A DNA stretch of 55,027 nucleotides, from the NCBI GenBank assembly GCA_023807065.1, contig JAJJLU010000397.1:1-55027 (forward strand), in the 5' to 3' direction. Position 1 is the first letter of the stretch. Every line of letters begins with the position of its first letter. Below, in pieces: positions 8,474-19,247 of the stretch. The DNA comes from Isotricha intestinalis. Its lineage: Eukaryota; Ciliophora; Litostomatea; Vestibuliferida; Isotrichidae. The position numbers and the translations under genes were made by a program. The notes beneath the pieces were generated by a model. That model was not told the origin of the DNA. It saw nothing but the letters and a program-made list of their open reading frames with translations, and ran no database searches.

Positions 8474-9917
8474 ATGATAAGTAACTTAATGTAAGAATAA
8501 TTCATATAATTTTTAACAAAATAGTTTTCAAATATTTGCAGAAACATGGACAAAAGATGCTTTTGAATTAATAGATTATGAAGATGAAGATTTAATTCAT
8601 TCAAAGTTAGAAACAAAAAAATCAGAAATATTAATAAGATCTTACAATACATTATCATTAACAAATAATTTTGATGATAATTCAAATGAAACAAAGAAAT
8701 TATTAGAAATAGAAAGTTACACAAATTTTTTTAATATAATACCAAACACATTTATAATAGATAATGAAGAAGAATATTCTTCTAAATTTAAAGGAGAAAA
8801 CTCTTGTTGGTTAATATATAAAAAATCAAAAACAGGAGAAAAGCAAAAAAAATATAAATTAAATAATGGAGATATAATAAAAATAGGAAGAATAACAGCA
8901 AAAATAAAAGAAATAAAATTAAAAGACAATAATATAAATAAAAATGAATCAGAAAAATCAAATATGAAAGAAAATATTGAAGAAAATATTAAAAATATAA
9001 AAAAAAAAAAGATAATATGTAGAATATGTTATACTGAAGAAGAAGATGAAGAAAATCCTTTAATTCAACCATGTAAATGTTCTGGATCAATGAAATATCT
9101 TCACTTAAATTGTTTGAAACATTGGATAGGAACAAAATTATGTATTAAAATAGATTCAAATGATAATTATTCAATTTTTAAAATAAAAAAAATTCAATGT
9201 GAATTATGTAAAAATCCTTTTCCAGATTATATAAGATATAATAGGAAATTATTTAATATTTTAGAATATAATAATATATATAAAAAATATATTGTAATAG
9301 AAAGTTTAAGTGTAGATAAAAGAAAAAATAGATTTTTATATATTGGAAATTTAGAAAATAAAACAGAATTAAAAGTTGGAAGAGGACATAATGTAGATTT
9401 ATTATTCAATGATGTTTCAGTAAGCAGAATTCATTTTAAATTAAATATTGAGAAAGATAATATTTTTTTATCTGATAATGATTCTAAATTTGGTTCTTTA
9501 GTTTTAGTTCAAAGTTCTAAATTAAGAATTTGTGAATCTCAACCTTTATTTATTCAAATTGGAAGAAGTTTTATTAAAATTAAATTAAAAGGAAGTTATA
9601 ATTTTTTTTCTTGTTGTTCTTCTAATGAAAAATTCAATGAATTTTATTATCAAATTCAAAATGAAAAAGAATTATTTTATAAAAATGATATTTATATTAA
9701 AGAAGAAGAAGATTCTGAAAATGATGATAATAAAATTAATAATAATGTTGAACAAAAAATTAATTTCTCTGTATTTGATGTTAATCAATTTGTTAATTCT
9801 GAAAAAGAATATATTAAACAACAAAATTTAAAATTAACTACTCTTGGAGATAATTTAGAAACTTTACCAAATTTGGTATCTAATGAAAATAGAGAAAGTG
9901 ATTTTAAGGAAATTTAA
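8474..9917 (+). CDS. RING-CH (RINGv) and FHA domain protein, probable E3 ubiquitin ligase
   Basis: The obvious downstream ATG (8964) is internal. The same frame is open back to about 8508 with clear coding character but no ATG. A 61-nt GT-AG intron (8481-8541) joins a 7-nt first exon (ATG ATA A) to exon 2, giving MIKTWTKDAFEL and a 460-residue protein. Residues about 160-225 form a RING-CH finger: CRIC, CKCSGS, H-x-x-C-L-x-x-W and CELC, with the C4HC3 order. Residues about 280-340 form an FHA fold: KVGRGHNVD, then VSRIHF (SRxH core) and SKFGS, which binds phosphothreonine. An upstream element, KLNNGDIIKIGR, is also typical of this ciliate architecture. Phospho-dependent ubiquitination is inferred. 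Confidence 0.82.
8481..8541 (+). other. 61-nt intron after a 7-nt first coding exon (RINGv-FHA gene)
   Basis: It runs GTAACT to TTTGCAG. It contains stops in the coding frame. Splicing adds an ATG to an otherwise start-less but clearly coding upstream extension. An alternative donor GTAAGA at 8494 gives the wrong phase with this ATG. Confidence 0.65.
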
Positions 9918-10197
9918 GTTAATATTCCAAAAAATGATGTTTAATGTTTTTTATTATTATTTAATTTGTTTTTCTTTTTTTTTGATGTTTTTTGATTAAT
10001 GTTATATATTCTTATTGGTTTTTTTCTATTTATTTTTATCTTTTAATTTTACGTTGAATTGTGATTAAAGAAATTAAAATAAATAATTTTTATATTTTAG
10101 TATAGTTTAAAATATTCTTCTTAATTTTATTTTCATTTTTCAATTTTTTAATAATATTAATAAAATAACTCTCAAAAAAAAAAATTAAATAAATAAA

Positions 10198-10782
10198 ATG
10201 AGTTCTCAAAAGAAGAACAAATTTTCAAAGGAAGAATCAATGTTAAAAAGTTATAATGAAACATTTTATACATCATTAAAATCTCTTCAATTTTTATCAA
10301 ATCCTCTTCCTCGTGAATTAAAATTACTATATCATTTTGAACAAAATGAGAGTGCAGCAGTATCATCAACAATAGGACAACTTGAATCAGCTCTTGATGA
10401 CTTATTATTTAAGAATGAACAAATAAAAAAAACAATGAAAGATTTAAAAGAAGAAATTAATGATTTAAAAAATAAAGTTTATTGAAGAATCAAATGGAGG
10501 AAATATTACTGATTTAAAACCACAAATTAAATTATTGCAAGATGCTTTAACTAATTTTATGGAAAAACAAAAAATCGAAAATTTTAGATTAAAAGAAGAA
10601 ATTGCTCTTTTAGAAAAAGAAAAAGCAGATATTCAACAAAGTATTTATGATGCTTTAGGTTATTTAAATAAATAGAAAAAATTGTTGGAATTAAAAGTAA
10701 AACTTTTACTTATTATTATGATCAAACTTTAAGTGAAAATGAATTTGCAAGTAAGTTTATTATTAAAGATGAAAATATTTAA
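10198..10782 (+). CDS. Coiled-coil protein with a frame break and a candidate 17-nt intron
   Basis: Coding sequence starts at 10198 (MSSQKKNKF) and reads to TGA at 10483-10485. It continues without loss of coding character in the +1 frame (EESNGGNITDLKP...), so one base too many is present near GTTTATTGA; no GT-AG pair of suitable phase explains this. A second frame change is neatly solved by a 17-nt intron, 10659-10675 (GTTATTTAAATAAATAG), giving DAL-EKIVGIKSKTF and a stop at 10782. A further GTAAGT...AAAG stretch of 18 nt near 10751 may also be an intron. The body is two coiled-coil stretches with a short globular tail, about 185 residues. Small kinetochore coiled-coil proteins have such a layout, but I cannot identify it. 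Confidence 0.55.
10659..10675 (+). other. Candidate 17-nt mini-intron
   Basis: GT...AG of 17 nt whose removal bypasses an in-frame TAG and joins two coding stretches in phase (TTA-G|AA-AAA-ATT). Such lengths are known for the smallest ciliate introns (15-16 nt in Stentor). It could instead reflect one missing A in the run of A's after TAG. Confidence 0.5.
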
Positions 10783-10887
10783 ATATTATTATTAACATTC
10801 TTTTATATTTTTTGAATTTATTTTCTTTGTAAAAAATTTTTTTTGATATTTTCTAAAACTATAAATAGAAAAAAAAAAATAAAATAA

Positions 10888-13241
10888 ATGTCATCGCCCA
10901 AAAATCCTGAAAAAGAAGAAATAGAAAATGTTAAAAAAAGTAAAAATGAGAACGAAACAACAAAAAAAAAAATGAAAAAATCGAATTTAAAAAACACAGA
11001 ATCATCACAAGAAAATTCATCAAATAAGAAAGAAAAAGAGAAAGAAGATAAGAAAAATCAGCAAATGATAATGAAAGATTTAATATTAGAGAATTTTGTA
11101 ATGTTAAAGCAAATAGGAAAAGGAGCATTTGGTCAAATATATTTATCATATGATATGAGAGATAATGTAGAAGTATCAATAAAGAAAGAAATTAAGAAAT
11201 TTCAGAAAAGAAGTCAATTAAGTACAGAAGCAAAAATATATCAAACATTATTAAATATTACATCTACTGATTTATCTGGTCAAAAAGCTTTAGCTCAAGA
11301 TGAAGTTCAAGGTGTTCCTCATTTTTATGGAATGGGAGAATTAATTGATTCTTATTATTTAATTATTGAATTTTTAGGACCTAATTTAATTGAGTTATTT
11401 AATTTTTGTGGATGTAAAAAATTTACTATTAGTACTGTAAGTTTAATTGCTTTACAAATGTTAAATAGAATTGAATATTTACATAAACATCATTATATTC
11501 ATAGAGATATTAAACCTGAAAATTTTTTAATTGGAACTAAGGAGAAATCTAATATTATATTTTTAATTGATTTTGGTTTAAGTAAAAGATATAAAAATCC
11601 TAAAAATCATCAGCATATACCTTATAGAGAAGGAAGATCTTTAATTGGAACTGCAAGATATGTTTCTATTAATACTCATTTAGGTATTGAACAAAGTAGA
11701 AGAGATGATTTAGAAAGTATTGGTTATGTTCTTATTTTTTTTTTAAAAGGAATTTTACCTTGGCAAGGATTAAAAAATGTAGAAAATAAATATCAAAGAA
11801 TTATGGAAAAAAAATTACAAATTCCTACTGAAATTTTATGCTATGGTTTACCTGATGAATTAGTCTATTATTTAAATTATTCTAAAACTTTAAGATTTGA
11901 AGATAGACCTGATTATGATTATTTAAGAGGATTATTTATTAGATTATTGGGTACTTGTAATAGTGTTTATGGATTAAGTAATGATATGCTTAAATTCGAT
12001 TGGTGCTTTGATAATCCTGCTAATTCAATTTGGCTTGTTTTTAATAAGAAAAAAGGAAATAATAATAATAATTCAGAAAGTGGTTTAAAAGATATTAATG
12101 GAAATATCAAGAAAATTAATAATATTATTAATGATGATAGAAAAGGAAAGTTGGAAAATATTTATGAAGTTAAAGAAACTTTTGCTAAGACTAATGAAAA
12201 TAATTCTCAGATTAATTTAGATGAAGATGAAGAAGATTCTAGTTCTGATAATGAGGAAAAGAAAGAAAAAAATAATAATAATGAAACTCCTAATGTTAAT
12301 AACAATAATAATAATAATAATGATATGAAGGATAATATTAATAATAATGATATAAAGGATAATGTTAATAATGATATGAAGGATAATAATAATAATGGAA
12401 AAAATAATGAAAATGAGGATAATAATAATAATAATGAAAATAATAATGAAAAAAATAATATTGAAGATGATGAAGAATCAGGTGATACACTTAAAGAGGA
12501 ATTTAATGCTCAGAAATTGAAATTAGATAATAACAATGACGAAGATGTAACTCAGAAATTAAATCGTGTTTTAACAAATAGAGAAGAAGACATAGATAAA
12601 TATATAAATAAACTTCTTCAAAAAAAAGGAATAACACCAAATAATGTAACAAATAATAATAATTCAAATATAAATAGCCACAACAATGATAACAACAATA
12701 ATAACAATAAAAACAACAATGACAACAATGATAATAATAATAATAAAAATAATAATGATAATAATAATAAAAATAATGATAATAATAATAATAATAATAA
12801 TAATAATATAAATATTCCAAAAAGAGGTCCTCGAAAATCAATATTAAAGCATGCAGAAATAGATGTTCAACCAATAAAATATGAAGAACCAGAAAAAAAG
12901 TCAAAATCAGAATCAAAATCAAAATCATTTTCATCAGATTCAGACTCAGAAGAAGAAAAAGATATTGTTCCCCCAACATTAGGAACAGGGAAAATAAATT
13001 TAAAAGATAGTTTAGATATACCTGATCATGAAGGGAAAGATAGAAGAAAAAGTGTTTTAAGACAATCGCCTGAAGCTATTAAACAAAAATTAGAAGATAT
13101 GAATAAATTATTAGCTGAAGATAAACATTCAGTTTTAGCTAAAAATACTTATAGGAATTCTAAAATGATTAGTTTAGAAGATTTGAGTAAAATTCATGCT
13201 TTAAATGGAATAAATAATAATAATAATAATAAAGAAGAAAA

Positions 13242-13275
<34 letters not shown>

Positions 13276-15105
13276 AAAAAAGAAGAAAAAAAACCAATGA
13301 AAAAAAAAAGAGCTTCAGTGTCATTTAATTTTGGAGATAAAGTTGATTTAATTAAAAATGTAAATCCAAAAAATAAAATAAGTTTTGAATCCCAAATAAA
13401 AAACAAAGAAAATAAAAAAGAAGAAAAAACAGAAAAGAATGAAAAAGTGGAAAAATCAGATGATAAAAATACAGAAAATAGAAAAGGAGAGAATGATAAT
13501 ACAAAAGAGAATAAGAATAAAAATTCTAAAGGAGATACATCAAATCGTAGTGAAATAAGTTTTAAAAGTATGAAAGTGAAAGAAACGAAGAAGGAAAGTG
13601 ATCAACTTAGAAAAGTTCATACCAAAGTAAGTGGTGAAATATTAATAGATGATCCAGACATAAATATATCAAAAGGGAATTTAATAAAAATATCAAAAGA
13701 ACCAATAGCAAAACAATATATAATATTAAGTGATTTAGGACAAGGATCATATGGTCAAGTAAAGAAAGTAATGCATAAGCAATTAAATGAAATAAGAGCA
13801 ATGAAAATGACAAGTAAGAAAACATCAACATCAAAAGTAGAAATAAGTATATTAAGGAAAATATCACATCCAAATATAACAAATATATTTGAAATATATG
13901 AAGATTCACGTAAATATTATATAATGATGGAATTTTTAACAGGAGGAGAATTATTTGAAGCTATTACTTCAGTTGGTTCATTTAATGAATTATTAGCTGC
14001 TAAAATTATGAAACAATTATTAAATGCTGTTTATTATTTACATACTCAAAGAATTGTTCATAGAGATTTAAAACCTGAAAATATTATGTTAACAAATCCT
14101 CCTAAAGATGATGTATTTGAAATTAAATTAATTGATTTTGGTGCTGCTACAAATTTTACTCCTGGAAAAAAAATTAGTAAATTTATTGGAACTGCTTATT
14201 ATATTGCTCCTGAAGTTTTAAAAGAAAATTATGATGAAAAATGTGATGTTTGGTCTTGTGGTGTTATATTATATATTTTATTATGTGGATATCCTCCTTT
14301 TAATGGAAATACTAATTTAGATATTTATCATAATATTAGAACTAAAAATCCTAGTTTTAATGGTGAAGAATGGGAAGAAATTTCTAAAGAAGCTATTGAT
14401 TTAATTAAAAATATGTTAAATAAAAATCCAATTAAAAGATTTTCTGCTAAAAGTTGTTTAAATCATAAATGGTTTAAAATTTTAGAAGATTCAGAAAAGA
14501 ATAAATTTAAAAATTACCATAATATACAAAAAAACGCAATAACACATATGGCACAATTTGTACAAGAAAATAGATTTAAAAAAGCAGTTTTACAATTTAT
14601 TTCAAGTCAATTTGATATAAAAAAAGAAGAAAATGATTTAAAAGAAATATTTAAAAGTTTAGATACTTCAGGAAAAGGAGTTTTATCTAGACAAATATTT
14701 ACAGATAAATTAATTGAATTATACGGTGAAAATGACGGAAAAGAATATTCAGATAAAATATTTTCTAATTTAGATTTAGATGGTTCAGGTCAAATTTCAT
14801 ATGATGAATTTTTAAGTGCAATGATTTCAAGTAAAAAAATTGTTACTGATGAAAGATTAGAAAAAGCTTTTAAAATGTTTGATAAAGATAATTCTGGAAA
14901 ATTAAGTGTTCATGAAATAATTTCTGTTTTTGGAGGAGATGAAGATTCTTGGAAAAAAGTCATTGAACAAATTGATTTAAATAATGATGGAGAAGTAGAT
15001 TTTAATGAATTTAAAATTATGATGCTTAATGTTGATAAAAATGTTGGAATTAAAAATAAAATTAAAAATAAAAGAACTGTTACTAGACCTGATATCATTG
15101 ATTGA
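10888..15105 (+). CDS. Fusion kinase: casein kinase 1 domain plus calcium-dependent protein kinase with EF-hands
   Basis: One uninterrupted frame of 1405 residues. A lysine-rich leader (1-60) precedes a CK1 domain (about 66-370): GKGAFGQIY glycine loop, IHRDIKPENF catalytic loop, DFGLSK, and the CK1 signature GTARYVSINTHLG-x-x-Q-S-R-R-D-D-L-E. A linker of nearly 570 residues follows, with N-rich and EEKKEEKK tracts and RRKSVL/RKSIL basic-serine sites. A second kinase (about 940-1195) has GQGSYGQVKK, HRDLKPENIM, DFGAA and APEV. Four EF-hands (about 1250-1390) complete a CDPK: DTSGKGVLSRQI (degenerate at position 12), then DLDGSGQISYDE, DKDNSGKLSVHE and DLNNDGEVDFNE (canonical). CDPKs are Ca2+-activated via the junction helix. 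Both kinases keep catalytic residues. The single frame argues for a true fusion, though an unseen intron in the low-complexity linker could separate two genes. Confidence 0.9.
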
Positions 15106-15849
15106 TTTTTTTCATTGGTCTTTAATACATTTTTTTATATTTTTTTTTCCTCCTTTTTTTTTTGAAATTTTTTTCCACCTTTTTTTTGTTATCTGTGTTT
15201 TTTTAGAAAGTTTTTAATGTTACTAATTAAACAAAAAAAATGATTATTTATGAAAAAATAGTTTTGTATAAAAATTTTCTATTTATAAATGATAAATTAT
15301 TGAAAAAATATAATTTAAATAAGAAATAAATATATTTAAAATAAAAACATGTGTTTTACATATTAATAAAAATTTCTTTTTAATCTTTTTAAAAATATAA
15401 TTTATTAATTTGCGAAATCAAAATAAATTTTTTATAATCTCTTTCAAAATTTCAAGAATGAATTTAATATTAATTATTCTTCTTCTATAAGAAATACAAT
15501 GTTTCTAAACAAAAAAAATAATTTTCAATAAGAAAAGTGCCAATTAGTATATTATAAATAATACTTGAAAAATTTTTTGAGAAAATTATTCTTAATAATT
15601 AATTATTAATTTGGATGATCATTATCTAATATTTTATTGTTTATTGATTATTCTTTGTTTAATTTTTGAGTGATAAGATTTTTTGAATTCACTTTTATTT
15701 AATTATATTTCTAAGTTAAGGTAATGAAAAGAATTTTAAAAAAAAGAGTTTTCATTTTTTATGTATTTATAAGTCAAAAAAAATATAATAATTTATTATT
15801 TAAATATTTAAACAATTTTATTTTTTTTTTTTGATTAGTAAAAAATAAT
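15106..15849. other. Intergenic region between convergent genes, nothing recognised
   Basis: About 740 bp of AT-rich DNA between the kinase stop and the phosphatase stop. T-rich and A-rich runs occur immediately after the kinase TGA. I find no RNA gene, no protein frame and no repeat. Confidence 0.6.
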
Positions 15850-18126
15850 TTAATTTTCATCAGAAGTAATTTTGGAAAAAATGATTTGATGTTGTTTTCT
15901 TAAACTTTCTCTAATATCATTACTTTCATCAGTATCATATCGAATTTTTTCAAGAATACTACCTAAAAATTTTAAAGTATTTCTATCACTAACAACATCA
16001 CCATAAAAAGGTTTAATACAAATACCATTATTTTTTTGTAATTTAAAGCTTTGAGGAATATTATCAATTATTATAATTCTTCTTAAATCTCTTCCTAATT
16101 TAGATAAATCTTTTATATAATCTTTCCCATTAAATTTGGTATGTTCTTTATATAATCGATATTCAAAATATTTTTCTTTTTTTTCTATTAAATCTAATAT
16201 TGGATCTACATATTCTTGAGTTTCATAAGAAAATAATATTAATTCATATATTTTTTTCATTTTTGATAAAAATTCATGTAAGAAAGGTCTTAATATCATT
16301 ACTTTTCTTTTACTTTTACTATTTGAATCTTTTTTTAAATATATTAAAGTTTCATCTAAATCTAGAACTAAAGAATATTTATATATTGGATTTATTTTAG
16401 GTAAATAATATAATGTAGAACTTATTTGATTTATTGTATTTAAATTATTATTTTGGGTGTTAATATTATTGTTATTATTATTATTATTTAAAGTATGATT
16501 TTCTTTATTTTGGAATTTTACTTTATATGATAATATAAAAGAACCATTTTGATCTGAGGTTTTAAAAAGAAATAAATTGAAAAATTTATTAATATCTTCT
16601 ATTGTATAATTATCAGTAAATGAAAAAGCATCAAAGAAAAAAGATGATATAATTTCCTTTGAATATTTTAATTTTTCTTCTATTTTACCATATAATGTTG
16701 AAGGGAATTTAAATAATTTATTTTGAGGTTGATAAAATGATAAATATATATTATCAATTATTAATTTAAAGTAATTTCCTATTGTATTTATATTATGATT
16801 TATAATTAGAATAATATTATATTCATCTAAATCTTTTTTGTTTAAATGTAAGCTTAATTCATTTTTAATTACATTATATAATTTTTCATACCAAATATAA
16901 TTTTCATAAGTCATTGTTGTTTTATGTAAAATAAATCTAACTAAAACTAAATAATTAGAGTGAATTTGTTCGAAAATAGATTTTAATAAAATAATAACTT
17001 TACTTAAATTTTTATCATATGAAACATGATAACATAAACAAAAACATAATAATTCAATTTTAATAATATAAATTAAATTTCTTCTATTATTAGAATCTTT
17101 AAATAAATTTATTATTTTGTTATATATAAATTCATTAAAATAATAATTGATCCAATCATAACATTCATTATTAGCAGATTGAAAAGAAGATAATTTAAAT
17201 AAAATTTCTTTTAATTTATTTTCTAAAATATAATAATGTTCTAAATCATTTTCATTATAAGAATAATCATTTTTACAATTTTCTTTTTCATGATTATTTT
17301 TTTCTATTTTATTAATATTATTGGAATAAACTCTTTTCTTATTATTATAATTTTCTTCAGATGAAATATTATTCTCTAATTTATTATCATTATCTTTATC
17401 ATTAGAAATATTATTTTTTTCATTTTGATTTCCTAAAAATTGATTGTTTAATTTATCTCTCAAAGTCAAAGAACTTCTTTCAGAATTTAAAGAAGTAAAA
17501 GAATTTCTAAAATTACTTAAATTTAAATTAAAACCTAAATTATTTATTTCTTTTCTAGAAAAATTAATAGTATTATTAGTTTCATTACTATTATTTAAAG
17601 AATTATTAGAACTTAAAGATCTATTTTTATTATTGTCATATACATTTGAAAAAGTTTTATTTAAATTTTTTTTTACTTGATGTAATAAAAAACCTAAATT
17701 TGTATTCTTTAAAAGTTTAGATTGAGAATTATTTTTTAATAGTAATTCTGAAGAATAATTCTTATTTAAATTTCCATTATTTTCATTTCTTTCTTCTTTT
17801 GGAGTTGAAAAATAATTTAAATTTTCTTTATTTTTAAAATTATGATTTAAATTGATTTCAATTTCATTTTTTAATAAATTTGTATTTTCTTCTTCACTTT
17901 TTTTTTTATTTATTTTTGTTTCTGATTTATTTTCATAAGAAACAGAATTACTATTTTTATTTTTTTCCTGTTGTTCTTTCCAATGTAAATTTTTGTTTAT
18001 TGTTATTTTTGTTCTTGTAGAATTAGATGATGGTGTGGAATTACAATTTAAATTTGTATTGTTTCTTAAAAATAATTTCTTCGTAAGACCGATCGTTAAT
18101 TTTTTATCATACTTATTAATTTTCAT
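15850..18126 (-). CDS. FCP1/NLI-interacting-factor (SCP-like) HAD phosphatase with long N-terminal extension
   Basis: 758 residues. The C-terminal 175 residues are a NIF/FCP1-homology domain: LVLDLDETLIYLKK (about residue 585; the DxDxT nucleophile motif), LRPFLHEFLSKM, ELILFSYETQEYVDPILDLI, YRLYKEHT, KDLSKLGRDLRRIIIIDNIPQSF and GDVVSDRNTLKFL. These match the order in Scp1/Dullard-type serine phosphatases that act on the RNA polymerase II tail or on lipin-like targets. The first 580 residues contain N/S-rich low complexity and a helical region (about 295-520) that I do not recognise. The long extension is typical of ciliate members. Which substrate it acts on cannot be decided here. Confidence 0.85.
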   Translation of the reverse strand: MKINKYDKKLTIGLTKKLFLRNNTNLNCNSTPSSNSTRTKITINKNLHWKEQQEKNKNSNSVSYENKSETKINKKKSEEENTNLLKNEIEINLNHNFKNKENLNYFSTPKEERNENNGNLNKNYSSELLLKNNSQSKLLKNTNLGFLLHQVKKNLNKTFSNVYDNNKNRSLSSNNSLNNSNETNNTINFSRKEINNLGFNLNLSNFRNSFTSLNSERSSLTLRDKLNNQFLGNQNEKNNISNDKDNDNKLENNISSEENYNNKKRVYSNNINKIEKNNHEKENCKNDYSYNENDLEHYYILENKLKEILFKLSSFQSANNECYDWINYYFNEFIYNKIINLFKDSNNRRNLIYIIKIELLCFCLCYHVSYDKNLSKVIILLKSIFEQIHSNYLVLVRFILHKTTMTYENYIWYEKLYNVIKNELSLHLNKKDLDEYNIILIINHNINTIGNYFKLIIDNIYLSFYQPQNKLFKFPSTLYGKIEEKLKYSKEIISSFFFDAFSFTDNYTIEDINKFFNLFLFKTSDQNGSFILSYKVKFQNKENHTLNNNNNNNNINTQNNNLNTINQISSTLYYLPKINPIYKYSLVLDLDETLIYLKKDSNSKSKRKVMILRPFLHEFLSKMKKIYELILFSYETQEYVDPILDLIEKKEKYFEYRLYKEHTKFNGKDYIKDLSKLGRDLRRIIIIDNIPQSFKLQKNNGICIKPFYGDVVSDRNTLKFLGSILEKIRYDTDESNDIRESLRKQHQIIFSKITSDEN

Positions 18127-18266
18127 TAATATTTAATTATAATTGAAAATTTAAATACAATTAAATAATATGAAATAATATAAACAATATATATAAATTT
18201 TAATACATATAATAAATTTTTTAAAAGCGAATAATTTAGAAATAAATTTATATTTTATTTATTTAA

Positions 18267-19145
18267 TTATATATTTTCAGTAGTAAAGAACATAGAGCAG
18301 AAATATTTAAAGAAATTGAAATTACATAAAGTTCCAATTAAAAAAGTAAATATTATAGGCCAAATTCCTAAAGTAACAAATTTATTTTTTCTAACAAAAG
18401 GAAGAGAAAAATAACTAATAAAAGTGACATAAGAATAATAAAGTATTCCAATACATAAAGAGGAATTAGATAATAAAACTTGAATCATATAATTATCTTT
18501 TGAAGTTATTCCAATAAAAATAAAAGGAATAATAGCACAAAAAGTATACATTGGAACAAAGCCATTGCAATGAATATCAAAAGCATAAATATATTCTATT
18601 GTTTGATTAGTTGTACTATTATTAAAATATTTATCTATTATTATTTTACTTATCATTGATATTATTAAACCAAATGTTATTAAAAAAACAAATGTTTGAA
18701 TAAAGAATATATTAAAAATTTTAAATGGATTATATATTCCTAATGTAATTGAATAACTTATTGAAGAAATATAAATATATATTATTAATAATAATAAAAA
18801 TCCTGGGTCATCTCTTCCATATTTATTTTTTAAGTGTTTTCTCATTTTTGACATTTCTATTAATTCTTTTGGTTTAAAACAATATATTATATTTAAATAT
18901 GCTAAATAATAATCTATTTGTCTTATATGATATATTTTCTTTAAATAATCTATAAATGAATAACAATATTCTTCGTTTTTTACACAACTTAATATTAAAT
19001 TATTTAAATTTTGAATTGGGGGTAAATTTATTTTATTATTATTTAATATATGATTTTGAAAATCTGAAGATAATTTAAGTTGATTTTTTTCATCATTTTG
19101 ATTATTTGAAATTCCATTATTTGAAATATAACTTTCTTCCGTCAT
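18267..19145 (-). CDS. UNC50: UNC-50 family Golgi membrane protein
   Basis: 292 residues from the ATG at 19145. An in-frame ATG at 19199 would add 18 F/Y/I-rich residues and cannot be excluded. The family landmarks are present: the KKIYHIRQIDYYLAYLNIIYCFKP entry helix, KYGRDDPGFLLLLI (family consensus K-x-x-W-A-R-D-D-P-A-F), and EYIYAFDIHCNGFVPMY (consensus E-W-x-Y-A-F-D-V-H-x-N-A-F-F-P), with about five membrane segments in between and after. UNC-50 is a conserved inner-nuclear/Golgi membrane protein; in yeast (Gmh1) it is linked to Arf-GEF function and in worms to receptor trafficking. Its start is 103 bp from a divergent two-TM protein gene. Confidence 0.82.
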   Translation of the reverse strand: MTEESYISNNGISNNQNDEKNQLKLSSDFQNHILNNNKINLPPIQNLNNLILSCVKNEEYCYSFIDYLKKIYHIRQIDYYLAYLNIIYCFKPKELIEMSKMRKHLKNKYGRDDPGFLLLLIIYIYISSISYSITLGIYNPFKIFNIFFIQTFVFLITFGLIISMISKIIIDKYFNNSTTNQTIEYIYAFDIHCNGFVPMYTFCAIIPFIFIGITSKDNYMIQVLLSNSSLCIGILYYSYVTFISYFSLPFVRKNKFVTLGIWPIIFTFLIGTLCNFNFFKYFCSMFFTTENI

Positions 19146-19247
19146 ATTCAAAATAAAAAATAAAAAAAAATTATATATATAAAATTTATAATTAGACACT
19201 ATTTCAAAAGCAAAACACTTAAAAAATAATTAAATTTCAAAAAAAAA

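Noticed and set aside
12290..12815. Possible repeat element or CRISPR-like array in the kinase gene
   Set aside because: It is AAT/AAC trinucleotide low complexity coding for poly-asparagine in frame, not a repeat-spacer array.
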